This document shows positions 1 through 8,125 of a stretch of DNA of 64,000 bases, piece after piece. Numbering within the stretch: the first letter of the stretch is position 1; each line of letters begins with the position of its first letter. The stretch lies in NCBI RefSeq assembly GCF_021789175.1, contig NZ_CP084560.1, positions 2,542,001 through 2,606,000 on the forward strand, read 5' to 3'. The DNA comes from Arthrobacter sp. FW306-2-2C-D06B. Its GTDB lineage: Bacteria; Actinomycetota; Actinomycetes; Actinomycetales; Micrococcaceae. The notes under the pieces are model-generated. The model was not told the origin of the DNA. It did not search any database and saw nothing but the letters and a program-made list of their open reading frames with translations. A program made the position numbers and the translations under genes.

Positions 1-558
1 CACCAACACCACCGGCACCAGGAAGGCGATGCCGAGGAAAAGAAGCATATGCGTGGCGAATGTCAGGTACTGGGATGCGTCGATGTTGTTGGCGCCGTTT
101 TGTGGCGTGAACTGCAGCAGTGCGCGCACCACGTTCGGGATGACCGTCCAGGCGACATACACGCCGGCCAGGAACAACGGCACCGCCGCGGCCATGTACC
201 CGAGCGTGTAGCGGCGCTCTTTCTTGGTCAGGCCGGGAGTAATGAAGGCCCAGACCTGGTAGATCCAGATGGGGCTCGAGAGCACCAAACCGATCTGAAT
301 GGCAATGCGCAGCTTGAAGTCGAAAGGATCCCCTACGCTCGCGAAGTTCAGGACCGCGGTTCGCTTGGTCTCCTCGGCGATCTTGATCAACGGATCCGAC
401 AGGCTGTTGACTACCGGCTCATAGAGGAACCACCCTGCCACGGCGCCTAGGAGAACGCCGATGGCAGACTTGATCAGCCGGTTCTTAAGCTCCTTCAGGT
501 GGTCTAGGAGCGCCATCCGCCCTTCGGGGTTGGCTTTGCGGCCCGTCTTCGTTGCCAC
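1..558 (-). CDS. tatC: Sec-independent protein translocase TatC, partial (3' end outside window)
   Basis: Integral membrane receptor subunit of the twin-arginine export system, which recognises RR signal peptides and recruits TatA. Translation from GTG at 558 gives an N-terminus with MALLDHLKELKNRLIKS, the typical TatC cytoplasmic start (E.HL.ELR.RL), followed by hydrophobic segments and the FITPGLTKKERRY loop of the family. The reading frame runs off the left edge, so the last part of the protein is missing. An in-frame ATG at 516 preceded by a GAAGGGCGG stretch is an alternative start. It lies 6 bp behind tatA and is almost certainly co-transcribed with it. Confidence 0.93.
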   Translation of the reverse strand, partial: MATKTGRKANPEGRMALLDHLKELKNRLIKSAIGVLLGAVAGWFLYEPVVNSLSDPLIKIAEETKRTAVLNFASVGDPFDFKLRIAIQIGLVLSSPIWIYQVWAFITPGLTKKERRYTLGYMAAAVPLFLAGVYVAWTVIPNVVRALLQFTPQNGANNIDASQYLTFATHMLLFLGIAFLVPVVLV

Positions 559-564
559 TACTGC

Positions 565-831
565 TTAGCTACGGGTTGCAGGCGGAACGTCAGTGTCGTT
601 GCCGCTCTTGTTCGCTTCGGGGTGGTTGACCACTTTGCCTTCAACGGGGTCCGTGTCGTCCTTGGCCGCCGGTTTGCCGTCGTTCTTCATTTCCTTGACT
701 TCGGATCTGATGATGCGCATCGACTGGCCGAGGCTGCGGGCCATGGCCGGCAGCTTGGGTGCCGCGAACAGCAACAGGGCCACGATGATGATAATGACAA
801 TTGGCCAAGGGCCATCAAATAGTCGTCCCAC
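565..831 (-). CDS. tatA: Twin-arginine translocase subunit TatA
   Basis: Small pore-forming subunit of the Tat export system (88 aa). It has one N-terminal membrane helix (about residues 8-24, PIVIIIIVALLLFAAPKLP), the F-G-P-like hinge region (APKLP), then an amphipathic helix (MARSLGQSMRIIRSEVKEM) and a charged, disordered tail. This layout is diagnostic of TatA/E. The start is GTG at 831 with an AAAGGA ribosome-binding site about 7 nt upstream. It is immediately followed by tatC. TatB is not present in the window, as is common in actinobacterial tatAC operons. Confidence 0.93.
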   Translation of the reverse strand: MGRLFDGPWPIVIIIIVALLLFAAPKLPAMARSLGQSMRIIRSEVKEMKNDGKPAAKDDTDPVEGKVVNHPEANKSGNDTDVPPATRS

Positions 832-863
832 GGGAAGTCCTTTCGTTGGAATACATCCTACGT

Positions 864-1214
864 CTAACTGAAATCGATGTCGTGCAGAGACTGGGGTTGG
901 CCCCGTTCCGCTTTGCGCTTAACGCGCTTTTGGCGACGCACTTCCTGGCGGGAGGCCTTGGTCGTCACGTAATCATGACGCATCTGTTCCGGTGAGGCAA
1001 AAACGGCTGCGCCGAACACTTTCGCCGACGCCTCGCCGTCGTCGTCGGCGCGCTCGGGAAAGTGCGAGCGGTGACCTAGCCGCTCCCCTGCGGCACTCAG
1101 TTCGTGCACCGTGGCCATGAACTTCCGGAAAAGCCGGACGCCCAGCAGGACATAGCAAAGCAGCGACACCGCAATCAGCGCGAGCCATAAAAGGATCCAG
1201 GACCACCAAGGCAT
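864..1214 (-). CDS. Conserved small membrane protein of unknown function
   Basis: Encodes 116 aa with one N-terminal transmembrane helix (about residues 3-27, SWILLWLALIAVSLLCYVLL), then a charged cytoplasmic region with a basic segment near residues 88-104 (SRQEVRRQKRVKRKAER). No catalytic motif is visible. It sits between pafBC and tatA on the same strand, separated by about 20 bp from pafBC and about 30 bp from tatA, so it is probably in the same transcript. Such a gene between pafBC and tatAC suggests a lineage-conserved envelope protein, but the role is unknown. Confidence 0.7.
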   Translation of the reverse strand: MPWWSWILLWLALIAVSLLCYVLLGVRLFRKFMATVHELSAAGERLGHRSHFPERADDDGEASAKVFGAAVFASPEQMRHDYVTTKASRQEVRRQKRVKRKAERGQPQSLHDIDFS

Positions 1215-1234
1215 TTGAGTAGTCTAACCAGCCT

Positions 1235-3241
1235 TCATTGCTTGTATTGGGCAAGTGCGGCAGCCACCCAGGCTGCCGAGGCGTCGGCAAGCTCTGCCGG
1301 CTGCAAAATACGGGCAGCACCGCCATGCTGCGCAACGAACATCGGCAACCAGTCCGCGTTTCCGAACCGTACCTCGGCGAGCAAGCCGCCGTCAGGGAGC
1401 ACTGCCGTCCGATCCGCATAATAGTCATCCGCCAGCCCGACGCCCTGCCGGGTCAATTGGAGGACAACGACGACGTCGTCGTCGTTCGGCGTGTACAACT
1501 TCACCGGGACGCCTTCCTCGGCGCCCGCACTCCTGGAAACCGGACGGCCGTTGGGCTCGATCTCCTCGATACGGTCGAGGCGGAAGTTCCGTAGACCGGC
1601 TTTGCTGTGGCAGTACGCCTCGAAGTACCAGGTGTTGTCCAACGAATAGAGCCGGAAAGGGTCGACGTCCCGTTCGGAAACCGAGTCGTGGTGCTGTGAC
1701 AGGTAGCGAAGCCGCAATTGACGACCCGACTGGATCGCCTTTGTGATCGTGTCGAACGGCCCGGCCTCGGCCGGGGTGACGGGCGGGCCGGCAACGGCTG
1801 CCGCCAAACGGCCGGCCTCGCCCGCCGCGCCGGTGAGCTTCAGGGTCACGGACTCCAGGGCTCCGCTTTGCTCGTCCTCCGACATTCCGGCCTGGGCAGG
1901 AAGGCCGCCCAGGGTCGCCAAGCCCGTCAGCAGGGCGCAGGCCTCGTCAACGCTAAAGCCGATGGGCCGGTTGAGTTCGAGGTGCTCGCGGATGTAGACG
2001 TGCTCGTTTTCCCAATCGATATCGAACAGGTCATCCGGATAGCCTTCGGGACGCCCGGAGCAAATCAGGATCTTCAGGTCGTCAACCAGTTCCTCGCGGG
2101 TGACTCCGAAACGGTCTGCCACCTCCTGGATGGGCAGGCCCTGGTTGTGGACGAGGAACGGGACCAGCTGGAGCATGCGGTTGAGTTGGTCTTCGGAGGT
2201 GCGCTTGCGCGCCCGCGGCGCCGGTCCGGCGCCGGAGAAGCGCACCTCGACGGCGGGGCTCGACGCGAACGCGGCGGCAGCTTCAAGGCGGCGGACCACG
2301 GCGTCGCGCAGTTCGGCAGGTCCGGCCACGAGCACGTGGGGACCATAGGAGGCAAGTTCTTCGGCGAGCAGTTCGCTGTCCCGGAACGGCACGGAGAGGC
2401 GGTCCCTGCCCGGCTGGAAGCCGCTGGCGCCGCTGGCCCCGGTGACACTCACCGCGCGCTTGCGCAGACCCAGCAAACGGCCTTCGGCGACGTCAAGGTG
2501 GGCTTCCTGGAGGGGAAGTTCACTGAGGCCGTCCAGTTCAGCGCGGGTATCAAACCCTGGGGGTATCTCACAGTGATACCCGGTCTCAACATGGACATCG
2601 CTCGTCATCCGGGACAGGCGGAAAAAGCGTTTCGCGTTCCGGTCCCGGTCGAAGCCCACCAGGTACCACTGGCCGAACCGGCTCCCGAGGCCCCAGGGCT
2701 CCACCATGCGGCGTTCGTCCTTGCCGGTGCTCGCGGCACGGTAGCCGAAACTCACGGGGTGCTGGCCGTTCATGGCCACGATGATGTCGTCGAAGGCCTG
2801 GCCGGCTGGCTTGATGCGCGGCTGGACGCCGGCGGGGAGTTCGACGTCGGCAAGGTCGCCGGAAGCCTGCAGCTTCCGTAGCGCGCTTGCAGCGGCTGAG
2901 CCGAGCGCCGCGCGTTCCCATAGCTGTGCTGCCAGCAGCAGTACCGTGCCCTCGGCCGGGGTCAGGTGCACATACGGCAGGCGATTGGATTCTTTGCCGA
3001 TGCGGTAGCGGGTAGAAGCAGGATCGTCCGAGCCGAACCCGTGGTCGAGGAGGGTTTCGATATCGAAGCCAAATCGCTTCAGTTCTGACTTGTCCCGTTC
3101 AAACATGCGTCCGAACGCGACGTCGCTGTCGCCGGCGTCGTGATAGACCTTCTGCCTGAGAACAGCCCGGGACAGCCCGTATTTCGTGTTCAGGAGGGCG
3201 ATCAGGAGGTTCAGGAGTCGTTCGGTTCGTGATGCGGACAC
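1235..3241 (-). CDS. pafBC: Fused PafB-PafC WYL-domain transcriptional regulator
   Basis: DNA-damage response activator. In mycobacteria PafB and PafC are separate proteins; here they form one polypeptide of about 668 aa, a natural fusion known from Arthrobacter. Visible order: winged HTH (about residues 1-60), WYL domain with a literal WYL near 192, junction near 350, second winged HTH (about 350-415, QEVADRFGVTREELVDDLK), second WYL-type domain with NTWYF near 538. The start chosen is GTG at 3241 (SASRTERLLNLLIALL); a TTG at 3271 is in frame but abuts the hairpin at 3276-3323, and no good ribosome-binding site is seen for either, so translation may be leaderless. It is the last PPS-associated gene of the locus. 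Confidence 0.93.
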   Translation of the reverse strand: MSASRTERLLNLLIALLNTKYGLSRAVLRQKVYHDAGDSDVAFGRMFERDKSELKRFGFDIETLLDHGFGSDDPASTRYRIGKESNRLPYVHLTPAEGTVLLLAAQLWERAALGSAAASALRKLQASGDLADVELPAGVQPRIKPAGQAFDDIIVAMNGQHPVSFGYRAASTGKDERRMVEPWGLGSRFGQWYLVGFDRDRNAKRFFRLSRMTSDVHVETGYHCEIPPGFDTRAELDGLSELPLQEAHLDVAEGRLLGLRKRAVSVTGASGASGFQPGRDRLSVPFRDSELLAEELASYGPHVLVAGPAELRDAVVRRLEAAAAFASSPAVEVRFSGAGPAPRARKRTSEDQLNRMLQLVPFLVHNQGLPIQEVADRFGVTREELVDDLKILICSGRPEGYPDDLFDIDWENEHVYIREHLELNRPIGFSVDEACALLTGLATLGGLPAQAGMSEDEQSGALESVTLKLTGAAGEAGRLAAAVAGPPVTPAEAGPFDTITKAIQSGRQLRLRYLSQHHDSVSERDVDPFRLYSLDNTWYFEAYCHSKAGLRNFRLDRIEEIEPNGRPVSRSAGAEEGVPVKLYTPNDDDVVVVLQLTRQGVGLADDYYADRTAVLPDGGLLAEVRFGNADWLPMFVAQHGGAARILQPAELADASAAWVAAALAQYKQ

Positions 3242-3275
3242 GCTTGCTACGTTACTAAATTCCTCAGGCAAAGGC

Positions 3276-3323
3276 GGAAGGCGCGTCTGCGGCCGGATTT
3301 CTCCGGCTGCAGACGCGCCTTCC
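3276..3323 (-). terminator. Intrinsic terminator-like hairpin between FKBP gene and pafBC
   Basis: A stem of about 21 bp (GGAAGGCGCGTCTGC... paired with ...GCAGACGCGCCTTCC) with a short loop, lying just downstream of the FKBP gene and immediately upstream of pafBC. The run of T after the stem on the minus strand is weak. It probably ends or attenuates transcription from the FKBP side, so pafBC would need its own promoter or readthrough. Confidence 0.7.
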
Positions 3324-3350
3324 CATGCATTGGACTTAGTGCTGCGAAAC

Positions 3351-3746
3351 CTAGCGGACGGCCACGAGGTCCACCACGAAGATCAGGGCTTCGTTGGGTT
3401 TGATGGCCCCGCCGGCGCCACGGGAACCGTAGGCAAGCTCGGAGGGGATCTCGAGGCGACGGCGGCCGCCGACCTTCATGCCAAGGAGTCCTTTGTCCCA
3501 ACCCTGGATGACCTGGCCGACTCCCACGCGGAAGTCCAGCGGTGCGCCACGGCCCCATGATGCGTCGAATTCCTCGCCGGTGGACCAGGCAACGCCAACG
3601 TAGTGGGTGGAGACGGTGTCGCCGGCCTTGGCCTCGGCGCCGTCACCAACGACGATGTCCTTGATAACAAGTTCCGTGGGGACGTCGCCCTCCGGGAAAT
3701 CGATCTCCGGCTTGGTGCGGTCGTAATCGCGCTGACCAAATGACAT
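3351..3746 (-). CDS. FKBP-type peptidyl-prolyl cis-trans isomerase (cytosolic)
   Basis: A 131-aa single-domain FKBP. It shows the family hallmarks: an A-GDTVSTHYVG strand, F-D-ASWGRG, the active-site region VIQGWDKGLLGMKVGGRR, and IPSELAYGSRGAGG...L-F-VVDLV. No signal peptide is present, so it should act in the cytoplasm on Xaa-Pro bonds of folding proteins. It follows the FKBP lipoprotein gene by about 50 bp and precedes a strong hairpin. FKBP genes next to pafA are inferred to be a local lineage feature; a direct role in pupylation is not shown by the sequence. Confidence 0.92.
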   Translation of the reverse strand: MSFGQRDYDRTKPEIDFPEGDVPTELVIKDIVVGDGAEAKAGDTVSTHYVGVAWSTGEEFDASWGRGAPLDFRVGVGQVIQGWDKGLLGMKVGGRRRLEIPSELAYGSRGAGGAIKPNEALIFVVDLVAVR

Positions 3747-3796
3747 AGGTGCTCCTCAATGTGATAGGGACGGTGTTGCGGAATTTTTCGGAAGGG

Positions 3797-4738
3797 CTAC
3801 TGGGCGCCCAGGATGTCGACGACGAAGACGAGGTCGCCCGTGGGCTGGCCCTGGGTCGCGGCGTCGCCGTACGCGAGGCTCTTGGGGATGACCAGGAGGA
3901 CACGGGAACCGACCGTCTTGCCCGCAAGTCCTTGCGTCCAGCCCTTGATGACACCGTTGAGCGCGAAGCTGGCGGTCTCGCCCTTGTCGTAGCTGGAGTC
4001 GAACTTCTTGCCGTCAGCCAAGGTGACGCCGACGTAGTTGACCGTCAGGGTGTCTGTCTCCTTGACGACTGCGCCCTTGCCCTTGATGAGGTCCTGGGCG
4101 ACGAGGGCGTCCGGAGCCTTCGCGCCGTCGACGGAAATCTGCGGAATTCCCTTGTCATCGACCTTGACCGTGGGGAGGCCGGCGGGCGGAGTAACGGTAT
4201 CGCCCTCGGGCTTGGCCAGGGGCTTCACTGCGTCCTTGACGCCAGTGACCTTGAAGACCACCAGCTGGGATGACGTTGCCGCTGCTTCGCCCGACGCCGC
4301 AGTTCCGGGGACGACGAAGGCGATGTCGGCGCCCACCTTCGCACCTACGAGCGCGTTGTAAAGCACGGCGCTGCCGGTCTTGAGCTGGTCGTTCAGTTCG
4401 ACGGGCTGGGACCCTGTCGGGAATGTGTCTTCGAGGGTCTTGCCGTCCTTGCCGTCGACGGCAATGTAGGTGATCTGCGCCACCTGTCCGGCTTTCACCT
4501 TGTCGCCGGCGCCGTCGCTGACCATCTTGATGGTCGGCTGCGTCACGTCCAACGGCTTGTTGAATTCCAGGCCGGGTGCCTTCTTGTCTCCATTGTCGGA
4601 GACCTTGAGGGAATCCAGCTTGGCGACTTCGCCGGCGGACTGACTGGTGGGCTCCGGGGTTGCTGTTGTTGCCGGACTTCCGCCGCAGGCGGTAATCAGC
4701 AAGAGGCCGGGGATAAGAATTGCTAGTAGACGTCGCAC
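3797..4738 (-). CDS. FKBP-type peptidyl-prolyl isomerase lipoprotein with tandem FKBP-like domains
   Basis: About 313 aa from GTG 4738. The N-terminus (VRRLLAILIPGLLLITAC) is a lipoprotein signal peptide with lipobox ITAC, followed by a Ser/Thr/Pro-rich linker, so it is a membrane-anchored extracytoplasmic protein. The C-terminal ~110 residues are a clear FKBP domain (LTVNYVG, FDSSYDKG, VIKGWTQGLAGKTVGSR, IPKSLAYGD, FVVDILG). The preceding region (about 60-180) looks like a second, degenerate FKBP domain (AQITYIAVDGKDGKT, ALVGAKVG). A longer frame upstream to 4957 would overlap pafA and lacks support; the lipoprotein signal fixes the start. It lies between pafA and the cytosolic FKBP. Confidence 0.9.
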   Translation of the reverse strand: MRRLLAILIPGLLLITACGGSPATTATPEPTSQSAGEVAKLDSLKVSDNGDKKAPGLEFNKPLDVTQPTIKMVSDGAGDKVKAGQVAQITYIAVDGKDGKTLEDTFPTGSQPVELNDQLKTGSAVLYNALVGAKVGADIAFVVPGTAASGEAAATSSQLVVFKVTGVKDAVKPLAKPEGDTVTPPAGLPTVKVDDKGIPQISVDGAKAPDALVAQDLIKGKGAVVKETDTLTVNYVGVTLADGKKFDSSYDKGETASFALNGVIKGWTQGLAGKTVGSRVLLVIPKSLAYGDAATQGQPTGDLVFVVDILGAQ

Positions 4739-4848
4739 AAATTGAACTTTCGTCGGGGCAAAAGGAGGGCATGGACGGGCCAGGCTCGGCCATGCGCGTA
4801 GAGGCCTGTTAAAAGGCCAACCTCCAGAGTAGCGGGTGAAACTGGGAG

Positions 4849-6213
4849 TCAGCTCATCGAGTCCAGGAGGGCATCCACTCTTTCGTCGACGCTGCGGAAG
4901 GGATCCTTGCACAAAATCGTCTGGTGCGCGCGGTCGTTCAACTTCAGATGGACCCAATCCACGGTGTAGTCGCGGCCGAGTTCCTGGGCGCGCCGGACGA
5001 AGTCGCCGCGGAGTTTTGCGCGGGTAGTCTGCGGCGGCGCATCCACGGCATCCTTGATGTCGGTATCGGCCACGAGGCGCCTCGCCGCACCGCGGGACTG
5101 GAGCAGGAAGAAGAGCCCGCGCTTGCGCGAGATGTCGTGATAGGTGAGGTCCAATTGCGCGATCCGCGAGGAATCGAGGCCGATTCCATGGCGACGCATG
5201 TATCCGTCCATCAGCTTCTTCTTGATGGCCCAGTCCACTTCCGTGTCGATTCCGCTGGTGTCGCCGCTATCGATCGCGTCCAGAGTCCGTTCCCAAAGGT
5301 CCAGGATGAGCGGTACGTGCGGATTGTGGGCTCCATTCGAGGCCACAAAGGCCGTGACCTTTGCAAGGTACTCACGCTGGATGTCCAGGGCCGTCAGTTG
5401 CCTGCCGTTGGCCAGCCGCACCAGGGCTTTACCGCTGAGATCGTGGGAGATTTCCCGGATGCTGCGGATGGGGTTCTCCATTCGCATGTCCCTCATGATC
5501 ACTCCGGCCTCAATCATGCGCAGGAGCAGATCCACCGTTCCCACCTTCAACAGGGCGGTGGTCTCGGACATGTTGGAATCGCCGACGATCACGTGCAGAC
5601 GGCGGAAGAACTCGGCATCGGCGTGCGGCTCGTCACGGGTGTTGATGATGGGGCGGGATCTTGTCGTCGCGGAGGACACGCCTTCCCAAATGTGGTCGGC
5701 ACGCTGGGAGAACGCGAACGTGGCCCCATGGGGTGTCTTGAGGACCTTGCCCGCACCGGCGATCAGCTGCCGCGTGACGAGGAAGGGAATGAGGATCTCG
5801 GCGAGCCGAGAGAACTCGCCCCGCCGCGGAATCAGGTAGTTTTCGTGGCTGCCATAGGAGTTGCCGGCGGAATCGGTGTTGTTCTTGAAAAGGTAGACGG
5901 TTCCGTTGAATCCCTCCGCCGCAAGCCGCGCCTGCGCTTCGTCAACGAGGTCATCGAGAATGAGCTCCCCGGCCCGGTCGTGGGCAATAAGCTGCGCGAG
6001 GTCGTCGCATTCCGCGGTGGCGTACTCCGGGTGCGAGCCGACATCCAAGTACAGGCGCGAGCCATTCGTCAGGAAGACGTTGGAGGAACGTCCCCAGCTC
6101 ACCACTTTGCGGAAGAGGTACCTGGCGACTTCCTCGGGAGCCAATGGCCTTGAGTCGGGGCTCGAGTACGAAATACCGAACTCCGTTTCGATCCCGAATA
6201 TCCTTTTGTCCAT
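4849..6213 (-). CDS. pafA: Pup-protein ligase PafA
   Basis: Proteasome accessory factor A. It uses ATP to join the C-terminal glutamate of Pup to substrate lysines, marking proteins for the proteasome. The 454-aa sequence begins [15 protein letters not shown], with the conserved metal-binding Glu pair, and carries [26 protein letters not shown] and [23 protein letters not shown], all hallmark motifs of the glutamine-synthetase-like Dop/PafA family. It lacks the longer insertion near the N-terminus that marks Dop. Its start is one base after the prcA stop (TGA-G-ATG), so translation is coupled to prcA. Confidence 0.97.
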   Translation of the reverse strand: MDKRIFGIETEFGISYSSPDSRPLAPEEVARYLFRKVVSWGRSSNVFLTNGSRLYLDVGSHPEYATAECDDLAQLIAHDRAGELILDDLVDEAQARLAAEGFNGTVYLFKNNTDSAGNSYGSHENYLIPRRGEFSRLAEILIPFLVTRQLIAGAGKVLKTPHGATFAFSQRADHIWEGVSSATTRSRPIINTRDEPHADAEFFRRLHVIVGDSNMSETTALLKVGTVDLLLRMIEAGVIMRDMRMENPIRSIREISHDLSGKALVRLANGRQLTALDIQREYLAKVTAFVASNGAHNPHVPLILDLWERTLDAIDSGDTSGIDTEVDWAIKKKLMDGYMRRHGIGLDSSRIAQLDLTYHDISRKRGLFFLLQSRGAARRLVADTDIKDAVDAPPQTTRAKLRGDFVRRAQELGRDYTVDWVHLKLNDRAHQTILCKDPFRSVDERVDALLDSMS

Positions 6214-6214
6214 C

Positions 6215-6922
6215 TCAGGCCTCCCCTGCCAGCAGCTGCGTGATTTCTTCTGCCCCGAGCCGCCGGAAGGCCCGCCGGGATCCGCGCCCGCTTTCCGGAC
6301 TTCGGTCCAACACGGCGGCCTCGACCGCGGTGCCGGGCAGGGCGTCCACTTCCTTGTCCGTCGCCAGCGCCTTGACGGCCAGTCGCAGTGCGCCGGCCAG
6401 GTTGAGGTCAGCTTTCCAGCCGCGGGCCACGGTCTCGGCTACTTGCTCGGCCAATCCGCCCATCACCACAAACCCGTTCTCGTCGGCAATCGAACCGTCG
6501 AAAGTCAGCCGATAAAGATGGTCCTCGGCCTGCGTGTGCCCGACCTCTGCCACCGCAAGCTCAACTTCGAACGGCTTTTGTTCCGCGGTAAAGACAGCGC
6601 CAAGGCTCTGCGCGTAGACACTGGCCAGACCGCGGGCAGTGACGTCCTCGCGATCGTATGAATAGCCTCGGACGTCAGCGTAGCGGACACCCGCTTGCCG
6701 AAGACTCTCAAACTCGTTGTACTTCCCCACCGCGGCGAACGCGATCTTGTCGTAGATCTCACCGATCTTGTGGAGCGACGGCGACGGGTTTTCCGCGACC
6801 AGCGCGATGCCGTCAGCGCAACTGATCACGACGACGGAACGGCCGCGGGCGATGCCCTTCCGCGCGAAATCCGCGCGGTCCTTCATCAGTTGTTCAGGCG
6901 AAACATAAAACTGCTGGGTCAT
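6215..6922 (-). CDS. prcA: Proteasome subunit alpha
   Basis: Non-catalytic outer-ring subunit of the actinobacterial 20S proteasome; it forms the gated entrance that docks Mpa. From ATG 6922 the product is 235 aa, starting [29 protein letters not shown], typical of PrcA, with the Ntn-hydrolase fold region [16 protein letters not shown] and [18 protein letters not shown] longer frame to 7108 lies inside prcB and is rejected. The start lies one base after the prcB stop (TGA-G-ATG), implying tight translational coupling and matched subunit production. Confidence 0.96.
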   Translation of the reverse strand: MTQQFYVSPEQLMKDRADFARKGIARGRSVVVISCADGIALVAENPSPSLHKIGEIYDKIAFAAVGKYNEFESLRQAGVRYADVRGYSYDREDVTARGLASVYAQSLGAVFTAEQKPFEVELAVAEVGHTQAEDHLYRLTFDGSIADENGFVVMGGLAEQVAETVARGWKADLNLAGALRLAVKALATDKEVDALPGTAVEAAVLDRSPESGRGSRRAFRRLGAEEITQLLAGEA

Positions 6923-6923
6923 C

Positions 6924-7733
6924 TCAGGCCTCCCGTCCGGCAACTGTGCGCGATTCAACAATGGATCCGGCGATCGCCGCCAACTCGCGTTCCGACACCC
7001 GGCGGGCACCGGCGCGGTTGACGGTATATACCACCGGCCAAAGCTGCCGGACCGGGTCCGGACCGCCCGTGGCCGAGTCGTCGTCGGCGGCGTCATAGAG
7101 AGCTTCAACCGCGACGGCGACAGCCTCGTCTTCGGTGAGGTTTGGCCGCCACAGCTTCTTCAAGGCGCCGCGGGCGAAGACAGAACCCGAACCGACCGAA
7201 TGGTGCTCCAATTCCTCGTACCGTCCCCCGGTGACATCGTAGGAGAAAAGCCGTCCCACGCCGGCTGCCTGGTCAAAGCCCGCGAAGAGCGGGATCACCG
7301 CGAGACCCTGCATGGCCATCGGCAGGTTTCCCCGGATCATGGCCCCAAGCCGGTTGGCCTTGCCGTCCAGGCTCAGCAGCGTGCCCTCGATCTTTTCGTA
7401 GTGCTCCAGTTCCACCTGGAACAACCGGGTGATGTCGATGGCCAGGCCGGCCGTCCCGGCAATGCCCAGGACGGAGTATTCGTCGGCCGGGAAGACCTTC
7501 TCGATGTGCCTGCTGGCGATCACGTTGCCCATGGTTGCACGCCGATCCCCCGCCATCAGGACGCCGCCGGGGTAACTGAGGGCGACGATTGTGGTGGCAT
7601 GGGGCACCGGCGGAATCTGTCCCGCGGGCAGCGTTTGACTAAAAGGAAGGAGTTCAGGCCTGGAGCGTTGCAGATGCTCTATGAACGAAGACGTTGCTTG
7701 GGTGGCCAGGTGGCCGGCTGATGGATCCTGCAT
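6924..7733 (-). CDS. prcB: Proteasome subunit beta (catalytic)
   Basis: Catalytic inner-ring subunit of the 20S core. The 269-aa precursor has a propeptide of about 46 residues; processing before Thr47 in [14 protein letters not shown] would expose the nucleophilic Thr, as in the mycobacterial enzyme. Other conserved features are [13 protein letters not shown], containing the active-site Asp/Arg region, and [17 protein letters not shown]. The ATG at 7733 is preceded by GAAGGAG about 8 nt upstream. It lies about 80 bp after pup and one base before prcA. Confidence 0.97.
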   Translation of the reverse strand: MQDPSAGHLATQATSSFIEHLQRSRPELLPFSQTLPAGQIPPVPHATTIVALSYPGGVLMAGDRRATMGNVIASRHIEKVFPADEYSVLGIAGTAGLAIDITRLFQVELEHYEKIEGTLLSLDGKANRLGAMIRGNLPMAMQGLAVIPLFAGFDQAAGVGRLFSYDVTGGRYEELEHHSVGSGSVFARGALKKLWRPNLTEDEAVAVAVEALYDAADDDSATGGPDPVRQLWPVVYTVNRAGARRVSERELAAIAGSIVESRTVAGREA

Positions 7734-7811
7734 TGCTGCGCTCCTTCGACTCTGACATCCGATGCCCGGCGGCCTCGCGCCGGCCGGGCCCTTGGCTTAG
7801 CTGGCGGCTGG

Positions 7812-8015
7812 CTACTGGCCGCCCTTTTGCACAAATGCCCTGACGAATTCCTCGGCGTTCGATTCGAGCACGCCGTCGATTTCGTCGAGGAGATCGTCCA
7901 CGCCCTGCGTGGCGACCGAGGCCTGTGCCTCCGGCGCTGCGGGCGGTGCCCCGGGGGCGTCGGCCTCTGCCTCGACGTCCCGCGACTGCGGTTGCTGCTG
8001 CTCCTGAGCTGCCAT
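7812..8015 (-). CDS. pup: Prokaryotic ubiquitin-like protein Pup
   Basis: Small, mostly disordered protein modifier of 67 aa. The C-terminal half carries the conserved coiled segment DDLLDEIDGVLESNAEEFVRAFVQKGGQ (split across positions 40-67), which binds the Mpa coiled coils. It ends in GGQ, so Dop must deamidate the last Gln to Glu before ligation. The N-terminal half is rich in Gln, Pro, Ala and acidic residues. The start was set at ATG 8015 because GGAGAAGG lies directly upstream at good spacing; upstream in-frame ATGs (8027, 8036, 8075) are less likely. It lies between dop and prcB. Confidence 0.96.
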   Translation of the reverse strand: MAAQEQQQPQSRDVEAEADAPGAPPAAPEAQASVATQGVDDLLDEIDGVLESNAEEFVRAFVQKGGQ

Positions 8016-8125
8016 TTCCTTCTCCATTCTGTCCATCCCCGGCAACGGGGACTTCCTGTAATGCCATACTGCCACGGGGCGGGCCCCGCCGCTGCGGTTT
8101 TAAGTGCCCGTTTGGCGGCCTTTAG

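Noticed and set aside
4924..6153. 409-aa plus-strand frame opposite pafA
   Set aside because: No family similarity, and pafA is conserved on the other strand.
7734..7811. TGTCAG element before prcB as a RecA-NDp (PafBC-type) promoter
   Set aside because: No matching TAnnnT -10 follows at the expected spacing.
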